From Caldilinea sp. CFX5 (lineage in GTDB: Bacteria; Chloroflexota; Anaerolineae; Caldilineales; Caldilineaceae), in NCBI GenBank assembly GCA_021405325.1, contig QWII01000042.1, forward strand, positions 1 through 64,000: DNA of 64,000 bases, read 5' to 3'. The notes beneath the pieces are model-generated. The model searched no databases and was not told the DNA's origin. It was given only the letters and a program-made list of their open reading frames with translations. Position 1 is the first letter of the stretch; every line of letters begins with the position of its first letter. The translations under genes and the position numbers were made by a program. This document shows positions 8,949 through 17,278 of this stretch, one piece after another.

Positions 8949-9009
8949 TGCTCGGTGCGAATCCGTGACTCGCCCAGATTGGCTGCGAGTCACGGACTCG
9001 CACCGAGCA
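8949..9009. terminator. Long hairpin, 25-bp arms, one mismatch
   Basis: Arms at 8949-8973 and 8985-9009 pair with a single mismatch (position 8961) around an 11-base loop. It lies 24 bases after the DUF2382 stop, so it can act as terminator, but no T-run follows directly. The inner 15 bases recur at the very start of the window. Confidence 0.75.
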
Positions 9010-9570
9010 GGGTATGATATACTTTTGCGCTTCTCCTAATGAATTTTCAATTTCAGAAACGCCTCGACCGTTCTACGCACGACAGCTACATCCACACCCG
9101 CTAAATCACGTTTTTATCCATAAATCATCGCTGTGTTTCAGCGCACAGTAAAGCTATGCCCTGCTTAACCCACAAACGGCGATAAAGCTGCTACACTCAC
9201 CGTAGAGGCATCCGCTTGCCGGCGCCCCGCTGATTTTTGGGGGAACAACGGGCGACCGCAAGGGTCTGTTGCCTTCTAGGCGTCCACGGCTTTGTCGTAT
9301 CTTCGTCACGCGCGATACGTCAATAATAGTAGTACATCCGTGCGCCTTGTCTACCTCATCATTCCCGGCGCTATGCACCACAGTTGCATCATCGTCAATC
9401 CAGTTCGTGAAGGAGGTTTGTTACCCACCTGCTCCCACATCCCGATCGCATATCGTCAAGGTTGTTCGCCGTTGTTCGCGTTGAGTCTTCACCGGTTTTC
9501 GACTTTGTGGTTGCCCGCCTACCCCCCAATCCTGTTAACCACGCCTAAGCTTTTGCATGGGAGGCTCCAT
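9010..9570. other. Gene-free leader region, nothing firm
   Basis: About 560 bases between the hairpin and the secreted-protein gene. A frame open from 9292 runs into that gene, but its first 93 codons have no ribosome site and a peptide unlike a signal sequence, so I treat it as untranslated. I looked for riboswitch cores and tRNA folds and found none convincing. Confidence 0.4.
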
Positions 9571-12500
9571 ATGCTACCAAAAAAAGAGGCAGTTCCTTCG
9601 TTTCTACGGCCACGTCGTTTGCTCGTCCCCAGCGTACTCTTGCTGGCGACACTGTTCCTACTGCACTTTAGTACGCCAGTGGCAGCCCAAACCGCCGTCA
9701 CCATTCCCCAGGCGCAAAGCACCCCCACTATTGATGGCGTTTGTAGTGCGGCCAGCGGCGAGTATGGCGACGCCTTCTCCGCCACCTTCGCCGATGCCTT
9801 TAACACCACCGGCACGATCTTTCTCAAACATGACGCCACCTATCTCTATGTTTGTCTACGCGGCGCCAGTTCCGTCAATTCGGCCGCCGGCCCCTTTGCC
9901 GGCGTCTATCTGGACACCGATAACGGCAAAGAAAGCGCGGCGGAAACTGATGATCTAAGCCTGCGCGTCGGCATCCAGACCAACACCACCAGCGCCCACC
10001 GGGGCAACGGCAGCGGCGGCTATACGGCCGACCCGACCATCACCGACTGGGATGCTAAGGCCACCACCGGCAACGCCGACCAGGCCGAATGGCGCATCCC
10101 ACTGTCACTCGTCAGCCAACAGTGCGGCAACGCCTTTGGCCTGACCATCTCCCATGAAGCGGTGAGCGGCGACCTCGTTCCTTACTCCTGGCCCAACAAC
10201 GTCACCCTGAGCGCGCCCAAAAGCTGGCAGGAAGTGACGCTGGCCAACCCGGCCTGTAGCGCCGACCTGAGTGTCACCAAGGTCGATTCCGCCGATCCTG
10301 TATCGCTAGGACAAAGCTTTGCCTATACCATCGAAGTGAAAAATCTGGGCAAAAGCGCTGCCCAAGGCGTCAAAGTCACCGACACCCTGCCGGCCGGCGT
10401 CACCTATCTTGGCTTTAGCGCACCCAGCGGCGTCACCTGTAGTGCAGCCGCCAACGTGGTCAGTTGCGATCTGGGCGCGGTACCCAATGGCGGCACGGTC
10501 GTGATTGTCTTGCAAGTGCAAGCAACCGCAGCCGGTCTCCAGACCAACAAGGTCAACGTCACGCAAAGTACACCGGACGACCCCAATCCGCGCAACAATG
10601 ATGACAGCGAAGAGACCACCGTGCGCGGCCTGAGCGGCAAGATCGCCTATGTCTTCCGCGGTGATACGGCCACGGCGGCCGACTTCAAAGGTTTACTAGA
10701 AAGCCGCGGCTTTACCGTGCAGATCGTCCGCTGCCAGGCCGTGATGACAACCGATTTCACCCAGTTCGATGCGATCCTCATTGCCGACGATACCGGTCGC
10801 TTGAGCCTTTGGTGCGCGGCGGCCGCCGGCGCCAACCATATTGCCGCTGCCCACAAACCGACCGTTGGCCTGGGCGAGGGTGGTTATGCCTTCTTCGGGC
10901 AACTGGGCAAGCCGCTCGGTTGGCCCAATGGCTGGCATGGCCCGTTGGATCGGGTCAAGCCGGATAACGTTGGCTTGAGCTACTGGCATCTGCCCACCGA
11001 CTTTGGCGCCCCGCCCCCCGACCCGGTCGCGCTCTACAGCGCGCCCAGCAATGAAGTGGGCATCTATCTGCCCGGCGTCAGCGGCGTGCTGGCGCATGGG
11101 CTGGAACCGGCAGCCACCGACCACGCTCCCCTGGTCAGCGAACGGGCCGATTGTAACCAACTCTGGGGCTTCTCTGATGGGCCAACCGGGATGACGGGGC
11201 AGGGCAAGGATCTCTTTGTCAATGCCGTGGTCTATGCCTTGGGTCGCCGCTGCCAGACGCCGCCGCCGACACCGGAAAATTGTATCCAACTGGTCAAAGA
11301 GGCCACCCCGCCCAGCGGCGCCCCCGTGCGCGTCGGCGATGTGATCACCTACAAGTTGACCTACACCGTGCAGAATAACCCGGCCTGCGCCGCCACGCAA
11401 GCACTCTTGGAAGACCCAATCCCGGTTCACACGCTCTTTGTCCCCGGCAGCGCCACCGATGGCATTGCGCCGGGCGTCGACGGCGTGCTGCGCTGGAACC
11501 TGGGTAATCTGGCCCCCGGCGCCACCGGTTCCAAGCAGTTCAAGGTCTATGTGACTGATGCCCAGTGCAACAACCAACGCCGGGTCAACAACCAGGCGCG
11601 TCTGATCAGCACGTTGGGCGTTGTCGTCAGCAATCTCGTCACCCATCCGGTCGATTGTCCGCCGGTTGTCCCGGCCGGCACCCAGCCACCCTACGCCGAG
11701 GATGAGATTCAGATCTATCCTTATCCGTTGGTGGCCGGCCGCCAGACCGAGGTGAGCGTGCGCATTCGCAACCTGATCAGCGTGACGCAACAGGTGACGG
11801 TGAGCTTTGAAACCAGCCCCAACAACTTTGGCATCGGCATCAACTTTAGCGCCTTCCCTATCCCCGGCAACCCGCGCGTGGTGACGCTGCCCCCCTTTGG
11901 CATGGTTGAAGTCAAATGGCAGTGGACGCCAACCGTCTCCGGTCACTTTTGTGTGCGCGTGCGCATTCAGGGCGCCGGCCGCGAGCCGATCTTCACCTAT
12001 CGCAACCTGGATGTGATGGAGAATTTGCAGCCGGGTGTTGAGGATACGCTGCCCTTTGCCGTGGGCAACCCGACGGCGGCGCCGGCCAATATCCGGCTGG
12101 TGGTTGATAATACCTGTCCCGGCTGGCAGGCGTGGGTCAATCCGGTTCAGCGCGACCAACCGCTGATCCTCGACAACATGGCGCCGGGGGAGGTGCGCAC
12201 AGCAACGCTCCATGTCATCCCGCCCACGGATCGACCGCTGGGTACGGCCTGTCACATTGATGTCCAGGGCTGGATCGGCGACCAGTTGATCGGCGGCATC
12301 CGCAAGCTCGATGTGCCGCCGGTGCATCTGCCGCCGTCGAACCCGCCGTGGATGGAGAAGGAGATCAGCCTTGTCCCCGACCCATTGGCGGTCGGTCAAC
12401 CGGGCCAGATCTGTGTCGAGTTGCAGAACCCCATGCCTTTCGCACGAGTCGTCAGTGTGGACTTTGCCGTGGCAGATTTTGGCGCCGGCATTGGCTTTAC

Positions 12501-13050
12501 GCCGGTGGGTGCGCTCAACAACATCGCGCTGCCCGCCAACAGCATCGCCAAATATTGCGTTCCCTGGACGCCGACGCCCAGCAACAACGTTCACCGCTGT
12601 ATCCAGGTGACGCTGCGCCAGGCCAACTTCCGGGATCAACGCAGCCAGCGCAACATCGACCTGGTGCGCCGCCCGGTGATCAGCCTGGCCGAGTTGCTAA
12701 ACGTGGAAATCCCCTTCACCATCGGCAACACGGCGCGCTTTAGTCGCACGCTGGAGATCCGGCCTGAGCTGATCGGCCTGCCGCCGGTCCTCAAGCCCAA
12801 GATTCTCCCCGACCCGCCGCCCTTCCTGGCCGCCGGCGCACAGCAGCAGTTCAAGCTGACCTTTGTGCCGGTGAATGCTACGGCGGCTGCGGTGGAGGCC
12901 AGCGCCGTCACCGCCGATCCGCTGACCGGCTACGGCGATGTGGCCCGTGTGGAGATGGGTCTCTACCTGGATGATGAACAGGTGGGCGGGTTTAGTGTGG
13001 AATTTGTGACGAGTCAGCAACAGGTCTATCTGCCACTGATCCAGAAGTAA
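9571..13050 (+). CDS. Large secreted modular surface protein (CBM9-like, DUF11)
   Basis: About 1,159 residues. The ATG at 9571 follows GGGAGG and opens a classical signal peptide (hydrophobic residues 18-33, cleavage near VAAQ-T, residue 40). Residues about 45-225 look like a CBM9/DOMON-type beta-sandwich (TPTIDGVCSAASGEYGDAF). A DUF11 adhesion-type repeat starts near 231 (ADLSVTKVDSADPVSLGQ). About 356-560 forms an alpha-beta region reminiscent of a glutamine-amidotransferase fold (GKIAYVFRGDTATAADFKG). A second DUF11-like domain starts near 570, then several CARDB-like beta domains follow to about 1,150. The chain ends in VYLPLIQK, a C-terminal signature I associate with secreted Chloroflexota proteins. 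No catalytic site is seen; a surface or matrix role is likely. Confidence 0.75.
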   Translation: MLPKKEAVPSFLRPRRLLVPSVLLLATLFLLHFSTPVAAQTAVTIPQAQSTPTIDGVCSAASGEYGDAFSATFADAFNTTGTIFLKHDATYLYVCLRGASSVNSAAGPFAGVYLDTDNGKESAAETDDLSLRVGIQTNTTSAHRGNGSGGYTADPTITDWDAKATTGNADQAEWRIPLSLVSQQCGNAFGLTISHEAVSGDLVPYSWPNNVTLSAPKSWQEVTLANPACSADLSVTKVDSADPVSLGQSFAYTIEVKNLGKSAAQGVKVTDTLPAGVTYLGFSAPSGVTCSAAANVVSCDLGAVPNGGTVVIVLQVQATAAGLQTNKVNVTQSTPDDPNPRNNDDSEETTVRGLSGKIAYVFRGDTATAADFKGLLESRGFTVQIVRCQAVMTTDFTQFDAILIADDTGRLSLWCAAAAGANHIAAAHKPTVGLGEGGYAFFGQLGKPLGWPNGWHGPLDRVKPDNVGLSYWHLPTDFGAPPPDPVALYSAPSNEVGIYLPGVSGVLAHGLEPAATDHAPLVSERADCNQLWGFSDGPTGMTGQGKDLFVNAVVYALGRRCQTPPPTPENCIQLVKEATPPSGAPVRVGDVITYKLTYTVQNNPACAATQALLEDPIPVHTLFVPGSATDGIAPGVDGVLRWNLGNLAPGATGSKQFKVYVTDAQCNNQRRVNNQARLISTLGVVVSNLVTHPVDCPPVVPAGTQPPYAEDEIQIYPYPLVAGRQTEVSVRIRNLISVTQQVTVSFETSPNNFGIGINFSAFPIPGNPRVVTLPPFGMVEVKWQWTPTVSGHFCVRVRIQGAGREPIFTYRNLDVMENLQPGVEDTLPFAVGNPTAAPANIRLVVDNTCPGWQAWVNPVQRDQPLILDNMAPGEVRTATLHVIPPTDRPLGTACHIDVQGWIGDQLIGGIRKLDVPPVHLPPSNPPWMEKEISLVPDPLAVGQPGQICVELQNPMPFARVVSVDFAVADFGAGIGFTPVGALNNIALPANSIAKYCVPWTPTPSNNVHRCIQVTLRQANFRDQRSQRNIDLVRRPVISLAELLNVEIPFTIGNTARFSRTLEIRPELIGLPPVLKPKILPDPPPFLAAGAQQQFKLTFVPVNATAAAVEASAVTADPLTGYGDVARVEMGLYLDDEQVGGFSVEFVTSQQQVYLPLIQK

Positions 13051-13190
13051 GCGGATAACCAGATGAGTTGTAACAACTAATCTCGTGCGTAACCGGTTCG
13101 TGACCGGCGATCCTATCGCCGGTCACGAACTAGCGCCGATCACAGATTGGCGACAAACAGGCAGACTGAATCGATCCACGGCTTGTTCGT

Positions 13191-14780
13191 CTAGCCGGTG
13201 GTGACAAAGATCGGCTCAACCCGTACACCTGTCGCAGGGTCTTGATAAGGCGCTTCGTACTTCTGGCGGTTCTGTTCATCTACCGCTTCGACAAAGAGCA
13301 GCAGGGAAATGGTCGCCAGCCCCAACTGGCGACCATAGTCGGCGGCTTGGCGGAGGGAACGTTGATACTCCATCTGGTCGGCAAAGCTCTTGACCTCGAT
13401 GCCATACGGTTGGCCGGCATATTGCACCAAGAGATCAAGCTTGCCATTGCCGGTGGGAAACTCCGGGGTCACACGACCGCCGTAGTTTTCTAAAAAGCGG
13501 CTGAGATACATAAAGAGGTTAAAATGATAGACCGCTTCAAAGATGCGCAGATCTGTCGAACGGCGCGGTGCGTCCTTGAAGAGCCAATGGCGATTCTTCT
13601 GCAAATAGCGTTCATAAAGTTGCATCAAGTTGCCAATATGCAATCCTTGTGGATTGATGATATGGCTTAAGTCCTCAAAGGGATCATATAAGCCACCCAG
13701 ATAGCGGAAGAGATCGTTGGCAAAGTAGTTGAAGAGGCGCTTTTGCACAAAGGGGCAGGCAAAGCGGACATAATACTTTTTGCCCTCCTGTTCAAAATCA
13801 ATCACGCCATTCAAATAGAGGTAACTCAAATTCGGATCATCAAAGGTGAACGGCACTTTTCGGCCCACTTTGAAAAATTCTAAGACGATCTCTTGGTACG
13901 GTTCTTGCTTCGCTTTGCTGATAATATTGAGAATATTGTTATTCGGTAGGATTTGGAATGCTGCCGAATACGCCTCTTCAAAGATCTCAGTTGTAATTGG
14001 TTGCTCAGGCGTCGCGTTAAACTTTTGCGTCACCAACTCGCCCAGCCAGCCGGTGAGACCCGGTTGACCACGGGTTTCGTAAAAGATCCGCTCAACTACC
14101 GCCGGCTCAACCATCTGTCCACTTTCCTCTTCATACCAGTGGAACATGCCGCTGACTTCGTCGTGGGTCAAGTTGGGAACGCGCAGACTCCGCTGCACAT
14201 TGAAGGGCGAACCAGACACATTTTCAATCCCCAACACACTGCGCACGCCGATTAACGCCAGCCCATGCAACAGATAAGACTTCTCGGCGCTGGGACGATC
14301 CGTCTCGTTGGAGCGTTGCGTATAGATGCTGCGAAAAAGGGCGGCAAACGCGTTGATGATTGACTCTTCTAACGCGTCAAACTCATCCAGAATCAGAATC
14401 AGCGGTTTGCTAAACCAGCGGCTGGTAAAGAGGTCGGCTAGGTCGGCAAAGGACGCAACGGTTGGAAAATCGCGGCGAAACCAGCGGCCGAGACCAGCGG
14501 TCAAGATGCGAAGGACGACCTGTTCATCCTGCACATTGCGCGCAAATTGCATGGTGAGCATGGCAACTTCAAAGTCCCCCTGGGCGCGCACCCGTTCGAC
14601 CACCTGTTGCATCAACCAGGTCTTGCCGGTCTGGCGCGGCGCCCAGACCGTGATGTAGTGACCGCCTTTGGTAGCATCTTCGCCGATCAACTGCTGACAA
14701 GCGTCGTTCAGCAACGCGGTGCGCGGCGCGTAATAATGATTGTCTTTATCGATTGGCCCGTAGGATGAAAAGGTGCGCAT
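13191..14780 (-). CDS. AAA-like ATPase with C-terminal nuclease-like domain
   Basis: 529 residues. It opens with the AAA-like (PF14516-type) signature FSSYGPIDKDNHYYAPR, then Walker A APRQTGKTW (about residues 47-55) and Walker B LILILDEFDALEE (about 126-138), so the ATPase looks intact. The C-terminal 100 residues hold GNGKLDLLVQYAGQPYGIEVKSF, a PD-(D/E)XK-type core with D, E and K in expected spacing. Such ATPase-nuclease proteins are numerous in Chloroflexota and are often found among mobile or defence-like genes, but no function is established. Expression probably comes from the duplicated promoter element at 14826-14857. Confidence 0.78.
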   Translation of the reverse strand: MRTFSSYGPIDKDNHYYAPRTALLNDACQQLIGEDATKGGHYITVWAPRQTGKTWLMQQVVERVRAQGDFEVAMLTMQFARNVQDEQVVLRILTAGLGRWFRRDFPTVASFADLADLFTSRWFSKPLILILDEFDALEESIINAFAALFRSIYTQRSNETDRPSAEKSYLLHGLALIGVRSVLGIENVSGSPFNVQRSLRVPNLTHDEVSGMFHWYEEESGQMVEPAVVERIFYETRGQPGLTGWLGELVTQKFNATPEQPITTEIFEEAYSAAFQILPNNNILNIISKAKQEPYQEIVLEFFKVGRKVPFTFDDPNLSYLYLNGVIDFEQEGKKYYVRFACPFVQKRLFNYFANDLFRYLGGLYDPFEDLSHIINPQGLHIGNLMQLYERYLQKNRHWLFKDAPRRSTDLRIFEAVYHFNLFMYLSRFLENYGGRVTPEFPTGNGKLDLLVQYAGQPYGIEVKSFADQMEYQRSLRQAADYGRQLGLATISLLLFVEAVDEQNRQKYEAPYQDPATGVRVEPIFVTTG

Positions 14781-14825
14781 GATGGTTCTGTCTCAGGTAC
14801 ACATGCCCGATTTCTACTGCACGTT

Positions 14826-14857
14826 ATTATAGCATAGCTTAATTATAGCATAGCTTA
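14826..14857 (-). promoter_or_regulatory. Perfectly duplicated 16-bp extended -10 element
   Basis: Two adjacent, identical 16-bp units. On the minus strand each reads TAAGCTATGCTATAAT, i.e. TGC-TATAAT, the extended -10 consensus. They lie 46-77 bases before the start at 14780 of the AAA-ATPase gene. The duplication gives two tandem, equally good promoters one and a half helical turns apart. Confidence 0.65.
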
Positions 14858-14885
14858 GCTACGGTTGCCGATTATCGGGAGCAGG

Positions 14886-15014
14886 GAATCCTAGCTGGCT
14901 CCGACCGGCTGGTAGCCAGGTTGAACACCTGTGGCTTTGTGGATCAGGGACAATGGTATCCGCGCTGAGGAAGCGACCCAGTTTGGGATCATACCATCTG
15001 GCATTGTCTATAGT
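14886..15014 (-). pseudogene. RHS core-domain remnant
   Basis: Read on the minus strand, about 14970-15014 gives IDNARWYDPKLGRF, then LSADTIVPDPQ. This is the classic end of the RHS-repeat-associated core (ARYYDPxLGRFxSADTxVPDP). After that the frame breaks: PQVFNLATSRSEP is readable only in a neighbouring frame, where intact relatives continue with NRYSYVxNNP. No start or longer open frame exists. It is a decayed scrap of an RHS/polymorphic-toxin gene lying between two AAA-ATPase genes. Confidence 0.75.
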
Positions 15015-15042
15015 ACTTTGTCATCTTGTCAGTGGCGCCGGC

Positions 15043-16845
15043 TCATTCATCCTGCATCAACTCGGGGTCAATGTAGACCATCTGCTCGGCGATACCAATG
15101 CCGTGGGTGTGGCAAAAGGCTTTGGCCTCGGCAGGAAAGCCGCCAAGGGAAAGAAAGGCGGGCCAAACAACGACGCCCTGCTGGGCGGCATAATGGGCGA
15201 CATTGTCGCGTAACTCGGTCACGGCGGGTAAGTCGGTTGGTTCCTGGCGCTTGCGCACCTCCACCATCACGACAATGCCTTCCCTCGTCTTGGCAATGAG
15301 ATCGATCTCTTCGGCTTTGCCATTGGGGCGCTGAATCGTCACGCGCTCCTGAACATCGACCATTGTCAATTTGCGGTTATCGGGCAGCCCGCTGAAATAG
15401 TCGGTGAGGGCAAAGCGTTTGCGGCTGCGAAACTCGACCGCCAACAGATGCTCGGCCAACAGTCCCTGAAGATGGTTGAGATGACCCTGTAACCGCCGTT
15501 TGTCGGTGCGCAGCGCTTGGATCGTCTGGTGGAATTCCTGTTTCAGGTCGGGGACAAAGTTACTGATCTCCTTCTCAAAGCGGCTGCGTAAAATGAGATT
15601 GAGGGTGCCATCCTGCAACCCATGAAAATCAATATTCGACGTCCCTTCCTCAATTAAGTCTGACTCAGCCAACTGGATCAGCTTTTCATGAATCTGCGCT
15701 TCGCTCAACTCCAGGGCGAGCGCCTCCTTGAGTTGGCGCGGCGTCCATTCCCGGTCGGCATGTTTGCTCAGATGCAGGAGGATGCTCTTGGCGTGTTGAT
15801 CGTTGACCCGTTTGAGCGCCAACGGAATATATTCCTCCCAGGTACGCATCATCTCCGATTTGCGATAGGTGATCTCGTAGTTGACCGCTTCAATCATCCC
15901 TTCGGTAGTCGTCAAGTCCCGTTCAGGGAACTCACTCTGGATGACACAGGAGATAAAGAAGGGATCGGCCATGCACAGGGTGTTGATCTGTTGCGCCGTC
16001 TGGTTGGTAATCGGCTCCTCGTAGACTTCAGCATACTTGTAGACCGCCTGCAACCCTTCTTCCGGCGTGAGATAGGGCGAAAAGTGAATCTCCGACAGGC
16101 GGCCCGCTTCTAAATATTCTCCCATGATCCGCCGCAGCCAGGCCGGATAGGAGCCGGTCACCAACATCGGCGCGACTTTGGATTCAGAGAGCGAGTGATA
16201 ACTCCCCGGCATACTTTCAATCGGCTGGGTTTGGAAGAGCATATCGGGGTAGACATAGGCGGCACAATTTTGAAATTCATCCAGGATCACCAACACCCGC
16301 TGATCAAAGACCGAAGCAAAGCGATGCGGTGCATTTGAGGCAGTGATCCACATCAGATCGTATAAGCCGCGTTCTTGATCATTTTTCAGACTATCCACAT
16401 CCTCTACAAACGCCCTGATCCCTTTGGCAAATCCGTACTCACGAATCTGCTCCAGTGAAAAAGGTCTACTGACTAATTCCTCATCGCGCTCGAAAAAGGC
16501 GATATATTGGGAGGCAAATGCACAGTAATAATTGATGGCCAGAGTGGTCTGCCAAATCTTTTTTTCTTCAAAGACAAAGTAAAAGGGGATGACCTTGCCA
16601 TTGGCGCTCCACAATTGGTTGACCAACGGCAGATAGGAAGGCCGCAAGCCTTCTTCATCGTAATCTTCCAGATCATAATCAGCCAGGGCATCGGCGACAG
16701 GATCATGCTGGCTATCGGTGAGGCTGACCCCATTGACCGCATGACCGCCAAAGCGCATCCCGCCGCCGACATGCCCAAAGGAGATGTTATTGAAGAACAG
16801 GCATGGGAGGGCGTGACGCCAGCGCGTCGCTTTTGTCTTTGCCAT
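15043..16845 (-). CDS. AAA-type ATPase/nuclease-like protein lacking a visible Walker A
   Basis: About 600 residues from the ATG at 16845 (GAGG ten bases upstream). The N-terminus (RHALPCLFFNNISFGHVGGG) and the Walker B RVLVILDEFQNC are typical of a Chloroflexota ATPase family, as are NGKVIPFYF and the C-terminal nuclease-like EEIDLIAKTREGIVVMVEVRK. Where the P-loop (xRRxGKT) should stand, the protein passes from RPSYLPLV straight into NQLWSANGKVIPFYF. This suggests deletion of the nucleotide-binding loop, so ATP hydrolysis is doubtful although the reading frame is open. Both neighbours on the left are an RHS scrap and a related ATPase gene. Confidence 0.7.
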   Translation of the reverse strand: MAKTKATRWRHALPCLFFNNISFGHVGGGMRFGGHAVNGVSLTDSQHDPVADALADYDLEDYDEEGLRPSYLPLVNQLWSANGKVIPFYFVFEEKKIWQTTLAINYYCAFASQYIAFFERDEELVSRPFSLEQIREYGFAKGIRAFVEDVDSLKNDQERGLYDLMWITASNAPHRFASVFDQRVLVILDEFQNCAAYVYPDMLFQTQPIESMPGSYHSLSESKVAPMLVTGSYPAWLRRIMGEYLEAGRLSEIHFSPYLTPEEGLQAVYKYAEVYEEPITNQTAQQINTLCMADPFFISCVIQSEFPERDLTTTEGMIEAVNYEITYRKSEMMRTWEEYIPLALKRVNDQHAKSILLHLSKHADREWTPRQLKEALALELSEAQIHEKLIQLAESDLIEEGTSNIDFHGLQDGTLNLILRSRFEKEISNFVPDLKQEFHQTIQALRTDKRRLQGHLNHLQGLLAEHLLAVEFRSRKRFALTDYFSGLPDNRKLTMVDVQERVTIQRPNGKAEEIDLIAKTREGIVVMVEVRKRQEPTDLPAVTELRDNVAHYAAQQGVVVWPAFLSLGGFPAEAKAFCHTHGIGIAEQMVYIDPELMQDE

Positions 16846-16992
16846 TTCGGTTGAACCTCGTCTCTGTGTTATCATCAAAAAGATCGCGCCGCCACGCCAA
16901 ACGGCCACCACCGTGGGCGCTTGGGCTTGGGGTCGATCATCACTTTGGGAATCCTATGGTTGACTGACGGGTCGGTAGTATTCCCTGTTTTT

Positions 16993-17062
16993 CTGTAACT
17001 ACTAACCCCCTCCTAACCTCCCCCTGATCAGGGGGAGGTTAGGAGGGGGTTAGTAGTTACAG
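16993..17062. repeat. 70-bp perfect palindrome, GTAACTAC...GTAGTTAC type
   Basis: The sequence is its own reverse complement over 70 bases, centred on TGATCA at 17025-17030. GTTTTTCT occurs at 16987-16994 and again at 17062-17069, a possible short flanking duplication. Its outer sequence resembles the palindrome at 26990-27101. Confidence 0.85.
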
Positions 17063-17278
17063 TTTTTCTTTTATCAGCGATTGCTTGAAAACTTACAATT
17101 TCGTACATTCGCCGACCAGCGACATTATAGGCCAGCCTGGCGGAAAGAGAATCTGGCATTAGATGTAGCTTTATTGTCCAATCGCACGTTTTCTTACGTC
17201 AGGCTGCACAGCTATTTGCCTGGTGCGCTTAGAAGGTTACGCCGATCACTGTTTACCGCTAAAGGAGCTAATACGCTT

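Noticed and set aside
8179..9003. 274-codon open frame on the minus strand
   Set aside because: Antisense to the DUF2382 gene and crosses the hairpin; composition typical of a shadow frame.
9120..9240. Possible riboswitch (GEMM-like or other) in the leader
   Set aside because: Some AAAGC and CGC text recalls such cores, but I could not pair the required helices.
9292..9570. N-terminal extension of the secreted-protein gene
   Set aside because: The downstream ATG at 9571 has a ribosome site and starts a signal peptide; the extension would bury it.
10696..12639. 647-codon open frame on the minus strand
   Set aside because: Antisense shadow of the large secreted protein gene; no domain, unlikely composition.
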